From DASRDU01 sp046331565 (GTDB lineage: Bacteria; Acidobacteriota; Blastocatellia; RBC074): a DNA stretch of 64,000 nt. The notes beneath the pieces are model-generated. The model was not told the DNA's origin. It did not search any database and saw nothing but the letters and a program-made list of their open reading frames with translations. Shown piece by piece: positions 45,506-54,181 of this stretch (the first letter of the stretch is position 1; each line of letters begins with the position of its first letter). The stretch spans positions 806,001-870,000 of the forward strand of contig JAXLQP010000001.1 of assembly GCA_046331565.1 (NCBI GenBank). Direction: 5' to 3'. Both the position numbers and the translations under genes were made by a program.

Positions 45506-46723
45506 ATGAGAATCGTAAAAACAGACAAAATGGCCTGTCCGCTTAGAATCTGGGACAAAGGCGTGCCTATGGATCAGGAAACAATCGCTCAAATGGAGCG
45601 CGTCTCGCAGCTTCCATTTATCTTCAGGCACACGGCACTTATGCCGGATGGGCATGTCGGAATCGGGGCGACTATCGGGAGTGTTATTGCAACCAGGGGC
45701 GCGGTGATCCCCGCTGCCGTCGGAGTAGATATTGGTTGCGGGATGATGGCGGTTCAGACTTCGCTCACAGCGAATGATCTGCCTGACCACCTGCGCAACA
45801 TTCGGCGTGCGATTGAAAAAGCGATTCCGCACGGGCGCACCGATCACGGCGGGCGGCGCGACAAGGGAGCCTGGAGCGAAATTCCCAAACGGCAACAGGG
45901 CGTGTGGCGACAACTGGAAATCGGTTACCGGGAAATCTGTGAAAAGTTCCCGAAGCTGGATCGCGGCAACCACGTCAATCATCTTGGCACGCTCGGCACG
46001 GGCAATCACTTCATTGAGGTCTGCCTCGATGAAAGCGACAACGTGTGGTTTATGCTGCACAGCGGTTCGCGCGGCGTCGGCAATCGCATCGGGACGTTTT
46101 TTATTGAAATGGCGAAAAACGATCTGCGCCGTCACATTGCGAACCTGCCCGACAAAGACCTCGCGTACTTTGAAGAAGGCTCGGAGCATTTTGATGATTA
46201 CGTGCACGCCGTCACGTGGGCGCAGGATTTTGCGATGTACAACCGCAGGCTGATGATGGAGCAAATGATTGACGCCATCGCGGAGAGCGGCGAAGTGAAG
46301 CCGTTCAAGGCCGAACTGCAGGTTGTCAACTGCCATCACAACTACGTCGCCCGCGAAACGCATTACGGCGAAGAAGTGCTGGTGACGCGCAAGGGCGCGG
46401 TGCGGGCGGCGCTCGGTGATTACGGGATCATTCCCGGTTCGATGGGCGCGCAGTCATTCATCGTGCGCGGCCTCGGCAACGAGGAAAGCTTTCATTCGTG
46501 TAGTCACGGCGCGGGCCGCGCCATGTCGCGCAACGAAGCGAAGCGGCGATTCACAACAGCGGATCACGCGAAGGCGACTGAAGGCATCGAATGCCGCAAG
46601 GACGAGGACGTGATTGACGAAACGCCGATGGCTTACAAAGACATCTCAGCAGTTATGCACGCACAGCGCGATCTGGTCGAAATCGTTCACACGCTGCGAC
46701 AGGTCGTGTGTGTCAAAGGCTGA
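45506..46723 (+). CDS. rtcB: RNA-splicing ligase RtcB
   Basis: 405 aa, close to the E. coli enzyme. The metal and guanylylation residues are in place: HTALMPDGHVGIGATIGSVIATRGAVIPAAVGVDIGCGM (catalytic Cys), HLGTLGTGNHFIEVC, HSGSRGVGN, NCHHNYV, GSMGAQSFIVRG and SHGAGRAMSR, with the His nucleophile that takes GMP. It joins 2',3'-cyclic phosphate or 3'-phosphate RNA ends to 5'-OH ends. Start at 45506 follows GGCAGAGAG; a longer upstream frame lies inside the CPCC gene and is rejected. Neighbours RtcR, Rsr and Y RNAs define the repair locus. rtcA is absent. Confidence 0.97.
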   Translation: MRIVKTDKMACPLRIWDKGVPMDQETIAQMERVSQLPFIFRHTALMPDGHVGIGATIGSVIATRGAVIPAAVGVDIGCGMMAVQTSLTANDLPDHLRNIRRAIEKAIPHGRTDHGGRRDKGAWSEIPKRQQGVWRQLEIGYREICEKFPKLDRGNHVNHLGTLGTGNHFIEVCLDESDNVWFMLHSGSRGVGNRIGTFFIEMAKNDLRRHIANLPDKDLAYFEEGSEHFDDYVHAVTWAQDFAMYNRRLMMEQMIDAIAESGEVKPFKAELQVVNCHHNYVARETHYGEEVLVTRKGAVRAALGDYGIIPGSMGAQSFIVRGLGNEESFHSCSHGAGRAMSRNEAKRRFTTADHAKATEGIECRKDEDVIDETPMAYKDISAVMHAQRDLVEIVHTLRQVVCVKG

Positions 46724-46738
46724 GAGAAAGGAAGAACG

Positions 46739-47494
46739 ATGCGTGACGACATGTCAAAAGTCGTGATCGAGCGGCCACGTTACGGACACGCGCTGCCCTC
46801 GAAAAAAACAGGGCGGCGCATCAGCCGCTACGATGCAGACAAGGATTACGATGATTTGCCCGCGCGCCTGAGCGGACGAGCAAAGTATCCCAAAGGTGGA
46901 ACCAAAAGCTTCAGCGACTTTCTGACTCCGCTCGAACGCTTTCTGCAAAGCAATGTCGGCAGGCCCTGGGACAAGGTTTACAGCGAATTATGCAAACATC
47001 TTGACCGGCGCAAAACAACGGGGCGGCACGTCTTTCAGCACCTGGAAGCTTACGTTTCGGTCAATTGCTTTTATGACGATGCGGGTGAGTTGTGGGTTGA
47101 TCGTTATTCCGGTCAGCCTGAACCCGCCAGTCAGTTGCGCTGGCACAGGCTGGTTTATTACGTTGATCCGCGCACACGACTGCTGTGCCGGTTTGATCCG
47201 CAGAACAAAGCGGTTCGTCGCCATCAGCAGCAGGCGCGCAAACGTGAGGAACGCAGAAATATTGAACGCATCCCGATCAGCTTCGATCAGAGTTACGTGC
47301 GGATCAATGGTGAATGGTACATCGGTGATTATGTGACTGATGACCTGCGCAAACCGCCTGCCGATGGTCGGAAGTGTGATGACGGCCTGCGTTATTTCGA
47401 TGGCAAACGCTGGATGCAACTCATCAGCAGGCGAAAGTGCAGCCAGCAGGAAAGACAACGGGCCGGACTTGATCGCACAACTCCGGCCCGCTGA
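46739..47494 (+). CDS. Unknown protein co-located with rtcB
   Basis: 251 aa, hydrophilic, no signal peptide. Features: basic N-terminus (GHALPSKKTGRRISRYD), DKVYSELCKHLDRRKTTGRHVFQHLEAYV, HRLVYYVDPRTRLLCRF, then a basic helix (RRHQQQARKREERRNIERI). I do not recognise a family. It begins 15 bases after rtcB with AAGGAAG ahead of the start, so it belongs to the operon. A cytoplasmic RNA-related role is plausible from context only. Its 3' end holds a 9-bp hairpin (47459-47490). Confidence 0.85.
   Translation: MRDDMSKVVIERPRYGHALPSKKTGRRISRYDADKDYDDLPARLSGRAKYPKGGTKSFSDFLTPLERFLQSNVGRPWDKVYSELCKHLDRRKTTGRHVFQHLEAYVSVNCFYDDAGELWVDRYSGQPEPASQLRWHRLVYYVDPRTRLLCRFDPQNKAVRRHQQQARKREERRNIERIPISFDQSYVRINGEWYIGDYVTDDLRKPPADGRKCDDGLRYFDGKRWMQLISRRKCSQQERQRAGLDRTTPAR
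47459..47490. terminator. Hairpin at the end of the rtcB operon
   Basis: CGGGCCGGA (47459-47467) pairs with TCCGGCCCG (47482-47490) across a 14-base loop, overlapping the last codons of the unknown gene. No long T run follows, so it is a weak or two-way terminator between convergent genes. Confidence 0.5.
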
Positions 47495-47517
47495 ACACTG
47501 CATTTCTCAATCAGGCA

Positions 47518-48672
47518 TTACTTTCCGTAACTGACCCGGTAAATAAATCCCTTGCCGTCATCTGAAATGTACAACGCGCCGTCCGGGCTGACGGCCATTC
47601 CGGCGGGGCGACCGAACACCTGACCATCCTTCAGCCATCCGGTGACGAAATCTTCAAGGCCGGTAATCTGCCCGTTTTTCATGACAACTCTGGCGACTTT
47701 GTAACCAATCTTCTGCGCGCGTGCATTGCCGCTTGAACCGTGCAGTGCGATGAACAGCGAGTTGCGATAAGCTGCCGGAAACTTTCGGCCCTGATAAAAA
47801 GTCAGGCCGATGGGCGAAATGTGCGCGGGCAGTTCGTAAGCGGGCGGCGTGGCCTGCGCGGCCTGCATTGAGCCTTTCGCATCCTTCAGGTCGGGGTTGG
47901 GCGTGTTTTTGGCGATGAAGTAAGGCCAGCCGTAATGCTTGCCTGCTTCGACGCGGTTGATTTCATCGGGCGGCATTTCTTCGCCAAGTTTGTCCTGGCC
48001 CATATCACCGGCCCACATCACACCGCCTGCGTCCCAGTCAAAACCGATGGCATTGCGAAAGCCTCTGGCAAAGGGTTTGCCGCCGCTGCCGTCTGCGTTG
48101 TACTGCATAATCGTCGTGCGGCGCTCGTCTGTTTCTTCGCACGAATTGCACGATGAGCCGATGGAAACGTAAAGTCTGCCGTCGCGTCCGAACGCGATGG
48201 TGCGGGTGAAATGCGGTGTCGTTGACATCGGGAGGTCAATGATCTTTTCGGGCGTGCCTTCGATTTTGCCATTCGCATACTTCACGCGCAGCACAGCGGG
48301 CATGGTGGCGATGTAAAGCCAGCCCTGATGAAAGGCGACGCTGTGCGGGCGGTTCAGGCCGCTGGCGATTACTTCCATTTTGTCAGCGCGACCATCGCCG
48401 TCGCGGTCAGGCAGCGCGACCACATCGCCTTTGCCCTGGCGCGCCACAAAGAGCACTCCGTCCGGACTGAAAGCCATCAGTCGCGCGCTGGTCACGTCTG
48501 ACGCAAAGACTGAGACTTTGAAACCATCCGGCACTTTCAATTCGGCTGGCTGCGGCGCGGTCGGTGCAGGGGATTGCGCCAGGACAAGCAGGACTGACAC
48601 AGCAGTCAGGAAAAGTGCGCCGAAGACTGTTCGGGCATTCATGGACAAAGCGTCCGCAGGGGCGTTTTTCAC
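47518..48672 (-). CDS. Secreted glucose/sorbosone dehydrogenase-like beta-propeller protein
   Basis: 384 aa. After a signal sequence (FGALFLTAVSVLLVLA) come PDGFKVSVFASDVTSARLMAFSPDGVLFVARQGKG, SGLNRPHSVAFHQGWLYIA, HFTRTIAFGRDGRLYVSIGSSCNSC and DEINRVEAGKHYGWPYF, the soluble PQQ glucose/sorbosone dehydrogenase pattern. It is probably periplasmic and oxidises sugars. The start is taken as GTG at 48672 because AAAAGGAG lies ten bases ahead; the ATG at MNARTV is the alternative. Confidence 0.88.
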   Translation of the reverse strand: MKNAPADALSMNARTVFGALFLTAVSVLLVLAQSPAPTAPQPAELKVPDGFKVSVFASDVTSARLMAFSPDGVLFVARQGKGDVVALPDRDGDGRADKMEVIASGLNRPHSVAFHQGWLYIATMPAVLRVKYANGKIEGTPEKIIDLPMSTTPHFTRTIAFGRDGRLYVSIGSSCNSCEETDERRTTIMQYNADGSGGKPFARGFRNAIGFDWDAGGVMWAGDMGQDKLGEEMPPDEINRVEAGKHYGWPYFIAKNTPNPDLKDAKGSMQAAQATPPAYELPAHISPIGLTFYQGRKFPAAYRNSLFIALHGSSGNARAQKIGYKVARVVMKNGQITGLEDFVTGWLKDGQVFGRPAGMAVSPDGALYISDDGKGFIYRVSYGK

Positions 48673-48770
48673 GGGTGATGATCTCCTTTTGAATTGAATG
48701 AAGAACTGAAGCTGCGAGAGTGTGAGCCTACCAGCGAGACTGCGATCATTCAACCCCGCGCGCATCATCG

Positions 48771-48872
48771 GTGCAGTCCCGCGCGTCAGCAGGCGGCTGA
48801 TGTTACAAACAACCGCTTGCTGACGCGCGCGGTACTGCACCGATGCTTGCTGACGCGCGCGGTACTGTACCG
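48771..48872. repeat. Family H repeats, direct and inverted
   Basis: Two near-identical direct copies of GCTTGCTGACGCGCGCGGTA (48815 and 48845, 30 bases apart, each running on to CTGYACCG) follow one inverted copy (GTGCAGTCCCGCGCGTCAGC at 48771). Related sequence is at 51317-51390, ending in the same CGGTACTGTACC. It fills the 243-base gap between the dehydrogenase and the carbonic anhydrase. Confidence 0.85.
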
Positions 48873-48915
48873 GCGTGAAGGCAGGACAACAAACAGGGAG
48901 TGCGGGTTCTGATCG

Positions 48916-50205
48916 TTACTGGCTGACGATGGCGAGGGCGGTTTCATCAGCGGGGATGTAAACGGATTTGCCTTTGTAACGGACTTTCAACTGCGGGCGG
49001 CCCATGACGTTCAGCACGAGCGGATTTTCCAGCCTGACCAGTTCGCCTGCCGGAATGCTGCGGCAATCATCGGTTGCGCAGCCGTCGTGACCATCACGCA
49101 TCAGCATGCTTTTTTTCAGCATGACTCGCTGATCGTTGTCATAAGCGGAACGCAGCGTTTTTTCAAAACTCGCCTTGCGGGTCTTTTCTTCCTTGTGCGC
49201 CGGTTCTTCAGCGTGGTCGGCTTTCTTGTCGGACTTCACCTTTTCAGGTTTTTTGTGTTCGTCGGCTGCTTTGGCGGGCGCTTCTGAATGCGCGGGCGCT
49301 TTGTGCGTGGTGACACGTTCGGGTTTGTGAGCCGCGGGCGTTGATTTGCGTGGACGCGGAGCTGCTTTCGGTTCTTCGCTGGCAGCCTCTTCCTCGTCGT
49401 GTTCTTCGGCGGCGTGCTGTTTGATGGCCGCTTTTTCAGATGTCTGAACCTCGCCGTGACCGCTCTGGCCTGCTTCCTGATAGCCTTCATCGTCGGCGAA
49501 ATGGCGCTGCACGGCGACATCGGTTGAGAGAATTTCGACTTTGCCGGTGTTCAGGTGATAGACGCTGCCGACAACCAGCAATTCTTTTTTGTGGACGGCT
49601 TCGCTGATGATCTCGCTTTCATAGAGCGAACTCTGAATCTGGTAATGCACGTTCTCTTTGATTGCCGCGTCAAGGCGGGATTTCTCTTCGATGCCCTGCG
49701 TCCAGACCTTGTCAACGGCGGGTTTGATGCGCGTCACCAGCGACTTGATGTTGGGCGGCAGTTCGCCGCCGCCCATCGTGGCCTTGACCGCACCGCAACT
49801 GTCGTGGCCCATGACCATCAGCAGTTTGACGTGCAGGTGTTCGACGGCGTATTCGATGCTGCCGAGCACTGCCGGATCGGCCACGTTACCCGCCACTCGC
49901 ACGGTGAAGAGCCTGCCGAGCGATTCGTCAAAAACAACTTCGGGCGCCACGCGCGAATCGGCGCAGGCCAGAATGATCGCGTAAGGCTGCTGTCCCTGGG
50001 CGAGAGTTGGGCGTTCGCGCTGATAATCCTTTTTACGCAGCTTGCCTGACACAAAGCGTTCATTGCCGCTCAGCAGCCGCGACAAAGCCAGGTGCGCGGG
50101 CAGTTCATCGGCGGTCAGCGCCGGAACGGCGAGCAGTGAAAGGCTCAGCAGCGACAGCAGGACAAGAGTGGTGAAAGCGCGAACTTTGAAAGTGACGGGT
50201 GGCAT
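48916..50205 (-). CDS. Exported beta-class carbonic anhydrase with charged C-terminal extension
   Basis: 429 aa. Signal peptide (FTTLVLLSLLSLSLLAVPALTA). The zinc ligands appear in IILACADSRVAPE (Cys, Asp) and VMGHDSCGAV (His, Cys), giving reversible CO2 hydration. The enzyme core ends near residue 225. A His/Glu/Lys/Ala-rich linker of about 120 residues follows (QHAAEEHDEEEAASEE, HKKPEKVKSDKK), then a compact 80-residue tail (KTLRSAYDNDQRVMLKKSML...CATDDCRSIPAGELVRLENP...YKGKSVYIPADET) with its own Cys pair. Normal beta enzymes stop at about 220 aa. Start at 50205. Confidence 0.9.
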   Translation of the reverse strand: MPPVTFKVRAFTTLVLLSLLSLSLLAVPALTADELPAHLALSRLLSGNERFVSGKLRKKDYQRERPTLAQGQQPYAIILACADSRVAPEVVFDESLGRLFTVRVAGNVADPAVLGSIEYAVEHLHVKLLMVMGHDSCGAVKATMGGGELPPNIKSLVTRIKPAVDKVWTQGIEEKSRLDAAIKENVHYQIQSSLYESEIISEAVHKKELLVVGSVYHLNTGKVEILSTDVAVQRHFADDEGYQEAGQSGHGEVQTSEKAAIKQHAAEEHDEEEAASEEPKAAPRPRKSTPAAHKPERVTTHKAPAHSEAPAKAADEHKKPEKVKSDKKADHAEEPAHKEEKTRKASFEKTLRSAYDNDQRVMLKKSMLMRDGHDGCATDDCRSIPAGELVRLENPLVLNVMGRPQLKVRYKGKSVYIPADETALAIVSQ

Positions 50206-50306
50206 GAATTTTGACCTCCGGTTTGATTCAGGCACGGGGATGCCACTGATGCTTATCGGCAGTCCGCTGCCAGACCTGAAGTCAAAATTCGCCGGAACTG
50301 ACTCCG

Positions 50307-50663
50307 TTACTTCAGCAGCAGATAAGCCTCTTTGCTGCGCGGCTGTTTCCCGTTTGCCGACTGCGCGGCGCTGTCGTTTGCCGCATCAAGCAGGGTGATC
50401 GTGTAGCTGATGCACTGTTCGCGCCTGCGACGCCTGGGCGGGATGCCGGACAGACAGCCGCCTCCGGTCGGGCAGCGCCAGCGAAAGGCGCGGAAGGGCG
50501 TGCAGTCAGGCTCAAAGCGGATTTCAAAGGCGGCGTTGCGACTGCGCCAGAGAACTTCCTGACTGGCGGTGGATGTGAGCGCAATCGTTCTGGGACGAAT
50601 GCTGAAGCGCCCGTTTTGCGGGTTGAAGGTGATGGTGACTCTGGCGGGGCTGGAGGGTTTCAT
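50307..50663 (-). CDS. Small hypothetical protein, paralogue of the next gene
   Basis: 118 aa: MKPSSPARVTITFNPQNGRFSIRPRTIALTSTASQEVLWRSRNAAFEIRFEPDCTPFRAF..., then CPTGGGCLSGIPPRRRRREQC. Its first half aligns with the upstream gene product (RVTI, GR.S, PR, EV.W, TPF), so the two arose by duplication. The alternating pattern suggests a beta-sandwich; no family is recognised. Start at 50663 follows AAAGGA. Confidence 0.7.
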   Translation of the reverse strand: MKPSSPARVTITFNPQNGRFSIRPRTIALTSTASQEVLWRSRNAAFEIRFEPDCTPFRAFRWRCPTGGGCLSGIPPRRRRREQCISYTITLLDAANDSAAQSANGKQPRSKEAYLLLK

Positions 50664-50706
50664 GGTTTGTCCTTTCTGATTCAATGTGCTTTTTCGGTTT
50701 CGAATT

Positions 50707-51081
50707 TCAGATGGTTCTGATGCCGCGAAAGATGCGCACCCTGGCTGAACGCGGTGAGAAGCCGCGCACGCGCGCCGTGTAGCGGAAATCAGTTCCGCCA
50801 TCTTCAGCCTCGATGGCCGCTTTGCCGGTCAGATATTTCGGCAGTTCATCGGCGGGCAGACCGGTTTCGGTGCGCGCCATTGAACTTTCCATGCCGGGGC
50901 CGAACGCATCAGAAACGAAGGGAGTCTGATCCTGATTTTCATCAAAGATCACTTCCCATCCTTCCTCTTCGCACACCCACTCGACTTCCTCGCCCAGGTA
51001 CAGATCGCGGATGCGCGGGACAACACTGATCCGGCCATCCTCGACTTTGATGGTGACTCGCTGACGAACTGGTTCTGCCAT
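50707..51081 (-). CDS. Small hypothetical protein, paralogue of the preceding entry
   Basis: 124 aa: MAEPVRQRVTIKVEDGRISVVPRIRDLYLGEEVEWVCEEEGWEVIFDENQDQTPFVSDAFG..., ending YTARVRGFSPRSARVRIFRGIRTI. The N-terminal half matches its neighbour; the C-terminal half does not. No signal peptide. A strong GGGAGGTCATTT site supports the start at 51081. The two genes are 43 bases apart and probably form an operon. Confidence 0.75.
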   Translation of the reverse strand: MAEPVRQRVTIKVEDGRISVVPRIRDLYLGEEVEWVCEEEGWEVIFDENQDQTPFVSDAFGPGMESSMARTETGLPADELPKYLTGKAAIEAEDGGTDFRYTARVRGFSPRSARVRIFRGIRTI

Positions 51082-51188
51082 AAATGACCTCCCTGAAGTT
51101 GTGATGGTTGAAGTGAACAGCAGCAGCCTGGAGACAGTACCGGAAGCGTCAGTGCAATGGCCTGAAGTCAGGCATCCGAGAGAAACCC

Positions 51189-51281
51189 GAAGCACCCGCG
51201 TAGTAACGAATTCGTTCTGCGGCTGAATCAGACTGGTTTCGGAGACAAAACGAATGAGTTCGTTACTACGCGGGTGCTTCC
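51189..51281. repeat. Family G palindrome, copy G2
   Basis: Left arm GAAGCACCCGCGTAGTAACG, right arm CGTTACTACGCGGGTGCTTC, with GAATTCGTT and AACGAATGAGTT continuing the pairing inwards. It lies between the kinase gene end and the small hypothetical gene start. Confidence 0.9.
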
Positions 51282-51316
51282 CGGTATCAGCCGGACGCCC
51301 TGACTTCGTGCCATAG

Positions 51317-51390
51317 AGCGTCAGCGACCGGATGCTCGTCAGCGACCTGCTTCGGCTGCATCCGGTCGCTGACGCTCCCGGTACTGTACC
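51317..51390. repeat. Family H palindrome, 19-bp perfect arms
   Basis: AGCGTCAGCGACCGGATGC (51317-51335) and its exact reverse complement (51358-51376), followed by CCCGGTACTGTACC, the family H end sequence. Families G and H lie side by side in the 328-base gap 51082-51409, which holds nothing else. Confidence 0.9.
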
Positions 51391-51409
51391 TGACTACTGT
51401 TGACCGCAT

Positions 51410-54181
51410 TTATTTTGTTCCGCCGGGAATGGCCTGATAAGCCGGATCGGCGCGCAGGCCTTTCAGCGCGGGGTCGTATTCCAGATCAAAAACAGTGTTC
51501 CGGTTGCGCGCGGCCACAGGCAGCAACGCGAGCGCCCGGTCTTTTTTGCCGGAAAGATAAAAGACTCTGACGCCGACCGCTGCGATGAGCGGCTCATCCT
51601 TTGCGGCTGGCAATGCTTTTTCAAGACTTGCCAGCGCCTGCACAAACTGCCCACGTTTCGCCAGCCACTCAGCCAGCAGCGCGGGCCACAGCGGGTTTTC
51701 GGCATCGCCGCGCATCTGTTCACGAATCAGGCGAATCGCAGTGTCCCAGGCTGCGTCAGCATCGGCGCGTTGCGGTGATTCGCAATGCCGCGCATCGCCG
51801 AGCAGGCCCCACAATTCAGGATTTTCCTGATCGGCGCGCACTGCCGTTTCCAGCGTTTCGGCGGCATCGGCGCAATTGCCTTTGTACATCTGCGCCAGGG
51901 CGAGGCTTTGATAAGCTTCGCTGACGGGCTTCAACCGGATTGACTGTTGCAGGTAAGACTCAGCTTCAGCAAAGTGCGCCTGATATAAATGTGCGCTGCC
52001 AAGATTGGCATAGCCGTAAGGATTGAGCGGCAGCAGTTCAACTACTTTGCTCCAGCATTCAACGGCCTGATCGTAGCGATTCTGCTCGAACCAGAAACCG
52101 CCGAGTTCGTTGTACCCGGCCCAGTAATCAGGGCGCGACGCGATGGCGCGGCGATAAGTTTGTTCAGCCTGCGCAGTCTCGTGCAGCGTTTCATAAGTCT
52201 GCGCGAGGCCGAGCAGCGCTTCAGGATCATCGGGACGCTGCGCGAGAACCTGCTGATAATTATTGATGGCCTGTTCAGCGTGGCCTGTTCCGGCCAGCAC
52301 CAGACCGCAGCGCAGCAGCGATTCAACAGCCTGCGAACCGGCTGTCTGATCGCAGAAAGTTGCGGCCTGGGTGCGCCATTTCAGTTCGCCGGTCAGCGCG
52401 TAAAGCCGGTAATACGCCAGTCCCAGCGCCGCATTGAGGCGCATCGCGTTCGTCGCGTCTCTGGTTCTGAGGTCTTCGAGGATTCTGATGGCATCGCTGA
52501 TTGACGACTCGCTCGCGTACTGGTCGAGCGCGACCAGCGCCTGGTAATAAAGCTGATCGTCTGCTGCCGGTTGCCATTCAGGCGCAGCGGCATTGACGCG
52601 CAGCGCCGACAGCACACGCAGCAGCAGTTGCCTGAAATCGCTTTCAGCGCCTGATACAAGCTTTTCTCCCTGGCGATTGACGAGCGCATAACGAATGCCG
52701 GGCCGCGTTCCGGTACATTCCGAAGCAATCATCAGCACGTTGTCAGCGTCCATTGTGCGCGCCGCCTGCGTCCGGCTCAGGTCAGTCATCAGCAGCCTCA
52801 GCGCAGATGTTTCTGATGTCTGCCTGACCTGGACGCCGCGAATTTCGCGCAACCTGTCGGCCAGCAGACGCGCCATCGCACGGCTGCGTTCGGGCTGGCA
52901 GCCCTGTGTTTCCTGCTCGTCAGACCACGCAATGACGGCGAGTTCCTGCATGGCCGAATTGCCGCGCTGATTCAGCGTCTGCCAGATCAGCCAGCCTGAT
53001 GTTGCGAGCAGCAGCAGGGCTGCGGCAGTGGCCGCGAGCCTCAACTGTGGCGTCAGCCCGTACCACCAGGGCTGAGGGGCGGGTGGTTTGGCCGCTTCAT
53101 CAAGCAGGCGTTCGGCGACAGTGGCATCGCGCAGCCTGCGCTGCGGATCTTTTTCAAGGCACTGCCGCACCAGTCTGCGCAACGGCTCAGGCGTGTTTGC
53201 AGGCAGCCGCTCGAAATCGGGCCGACAGTCTCTGATGGCGTTTCTGGTGGCTTCGCTCGTAGCGGCTTTGAACGGATGCTGACCAGTCAGCGATTCATAC
53301 AGCACAACGCCGAAGGCCCATAAATCAAGGGCGCGGGCGTCGTGGTCTGAATCCTGAATAGTGTTTCCGGCGCATTGTTCAGGACTCAGATAGGCTGCCG
53401 TGCCAGGTGTTGCGCCGGGACTGGTCAGCGAGACATTCGGGTTGTGAGCTTCGGCTTCAGTCTGCGCCGGAGTGGTTGGCTGCTGGTCGTGGCGAAAGTA
53501 CCGGGCAATGCCGAAATCGAGCAGCTTCACCTGGCCTTTCGGCGTGAGCATGATGTTGGCCGGTTTCAGATCGCGGTGAATGATGCCCGCTTCGTGCGTG
53601 GCGGCAAGCGCGCTGGCAATCTGCGAAAAGACAGACAGCGTTTCGCCAGGTGACAGCGGCCCGTTCAGCAGCCGCGCGGCGAGCGTCATTCCCGGCACAT
53701 ATTCCAAAGCCAGAAAGCGCACTTCGCCGCTTTGTTCGCGGCCATAAATAACGGCGATGTTCGGATGACTGAGCTGCGCCAGCGTGCGGGCTTCGCGTTC
53801 AAAGCGGGCGATGCGTTCAGGGCTGCGGGCAAATTCGTCAGGCAGAATCTTGATTGCCACATCGCGGTCAAGATCATCGCGGGCGCGGTAAACATCGCCC
53901 ATGCCGCCGCGACCGAGCGGCGCCAGCAGGCGATAACGACCCAGCCGTTCGGCCATCGCAGGCGATGGGGCAGCGGCCAGAAACTGTGCGGCTTCGTGCA
54001 GGGCAGTGGCTTCCAGGAAGTGGTCGGTTTCGTCGGCGCTTGCGAGCAGCGTCATCACGGCCTGTCTGACTTCGTGATCGTCGGCGCAGGCTGCACTGAG
54101 AAAAGCGTCTCTGGCGGCGGGTGGCTGTTCCAGCGCCTGAGCGAAGAGTTCAGGAATCAGGTTGAGTTGCGCGGTGGTCAT
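51410..54181 (-). CDS. Serine/threonine protein kinase with C-terminal TPR repeats
   Basis: 923 aa. The kinase domain starts near residue 80: GRYRLLAPLGRGGMGDVYRARD, catalytic Lys in VAIKILP, IIHRDLKPANIML and LLDFGIARYF. One membrane segment (ATAAALLLLATSGWLIWQ, about residue 400) separates it from a TPR-rich sensor half (QVLAQRPDDPEALLGLAQTYETLHETAQAEQTYRRAI and similar units). The start (54181) lies within the ECF sigma gene, overlapping it by 32 bases. In Acidobacteria such kinases pair with this ECF type; the kinase probably controls the sigma factor. Confidence 0.94.
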   Translation of the reverse strand: MTTAQLNLIPELFAQALEQPPAARDAFLSAACADDHEVRQAVMTLLASADETDHFLEATALHEAAQFLAAAPSPAMAERLGRYRLLAPLGRGGMGDVYRARDDLDRDVAIKILPDEFARSPERIARFEREARTLAQLSHPNIAVIYGREQSGEVRFLALEYVPGMTLAARLLNGPLSPGETLSVFSQIASALAATHEAGIIHRDLKPANIMLTPKGQVKLLDFGIARYFRHDQQPTTPAQTEAEAHNPNVSLTSPGATPGTAAYLSPEQCAGNTIQDSDHDARALDLWAFGVVLYESLTGQHPFKAATSEATRNAIRDCRPDFERLPANTPEPLRRLVRQCLEKDPQRRLRDATVAERLLDEAAKPPAPQPWWYGLTPQLRLAATAAALLLLATSGWLIWQTLNQRGNSAMQELAVIAWSDEQETQGCQPERSRAMARLLADRLREIRGVQVRQTSETSALRLLMTDLSRTQAARTMDADNVLMIASECTGTRPGIRYALVNRQGEKLVSGAESDFRQLLLRVLSALRVNAAAPEWQPAADDQLYYQALVALDQYASESSISDAIRILEDLRTRDATNAMRLNAALGLAYYRLYALTGELKWRTQAATFCDQTAGSQAVESLLRCGLVLAGTGHAEQAINNYQQVLAQRPDDPEALLGLAQTYETLHETAQAEQTYRRAIASRPDYWAGYNELGGFWFEQNRYDQAVECWSKVVELLPLNPYGYANLGSAHLYQAHFAEAESYLQQSIRLKPVSEAYQSLALAQMYKGNCADAAETLETAVRADQENPELWGLLGDARHCESPQRADADAAWDTAIRLIREQMRGDAENPLWPALLAEWLAKRGQFVQALASLEKALPAAKDEPLIAAVGVRVFYLSGKKDRALALLPVAARNRNTVFDLEYDPALKGLRADPAYQAIPGGTK

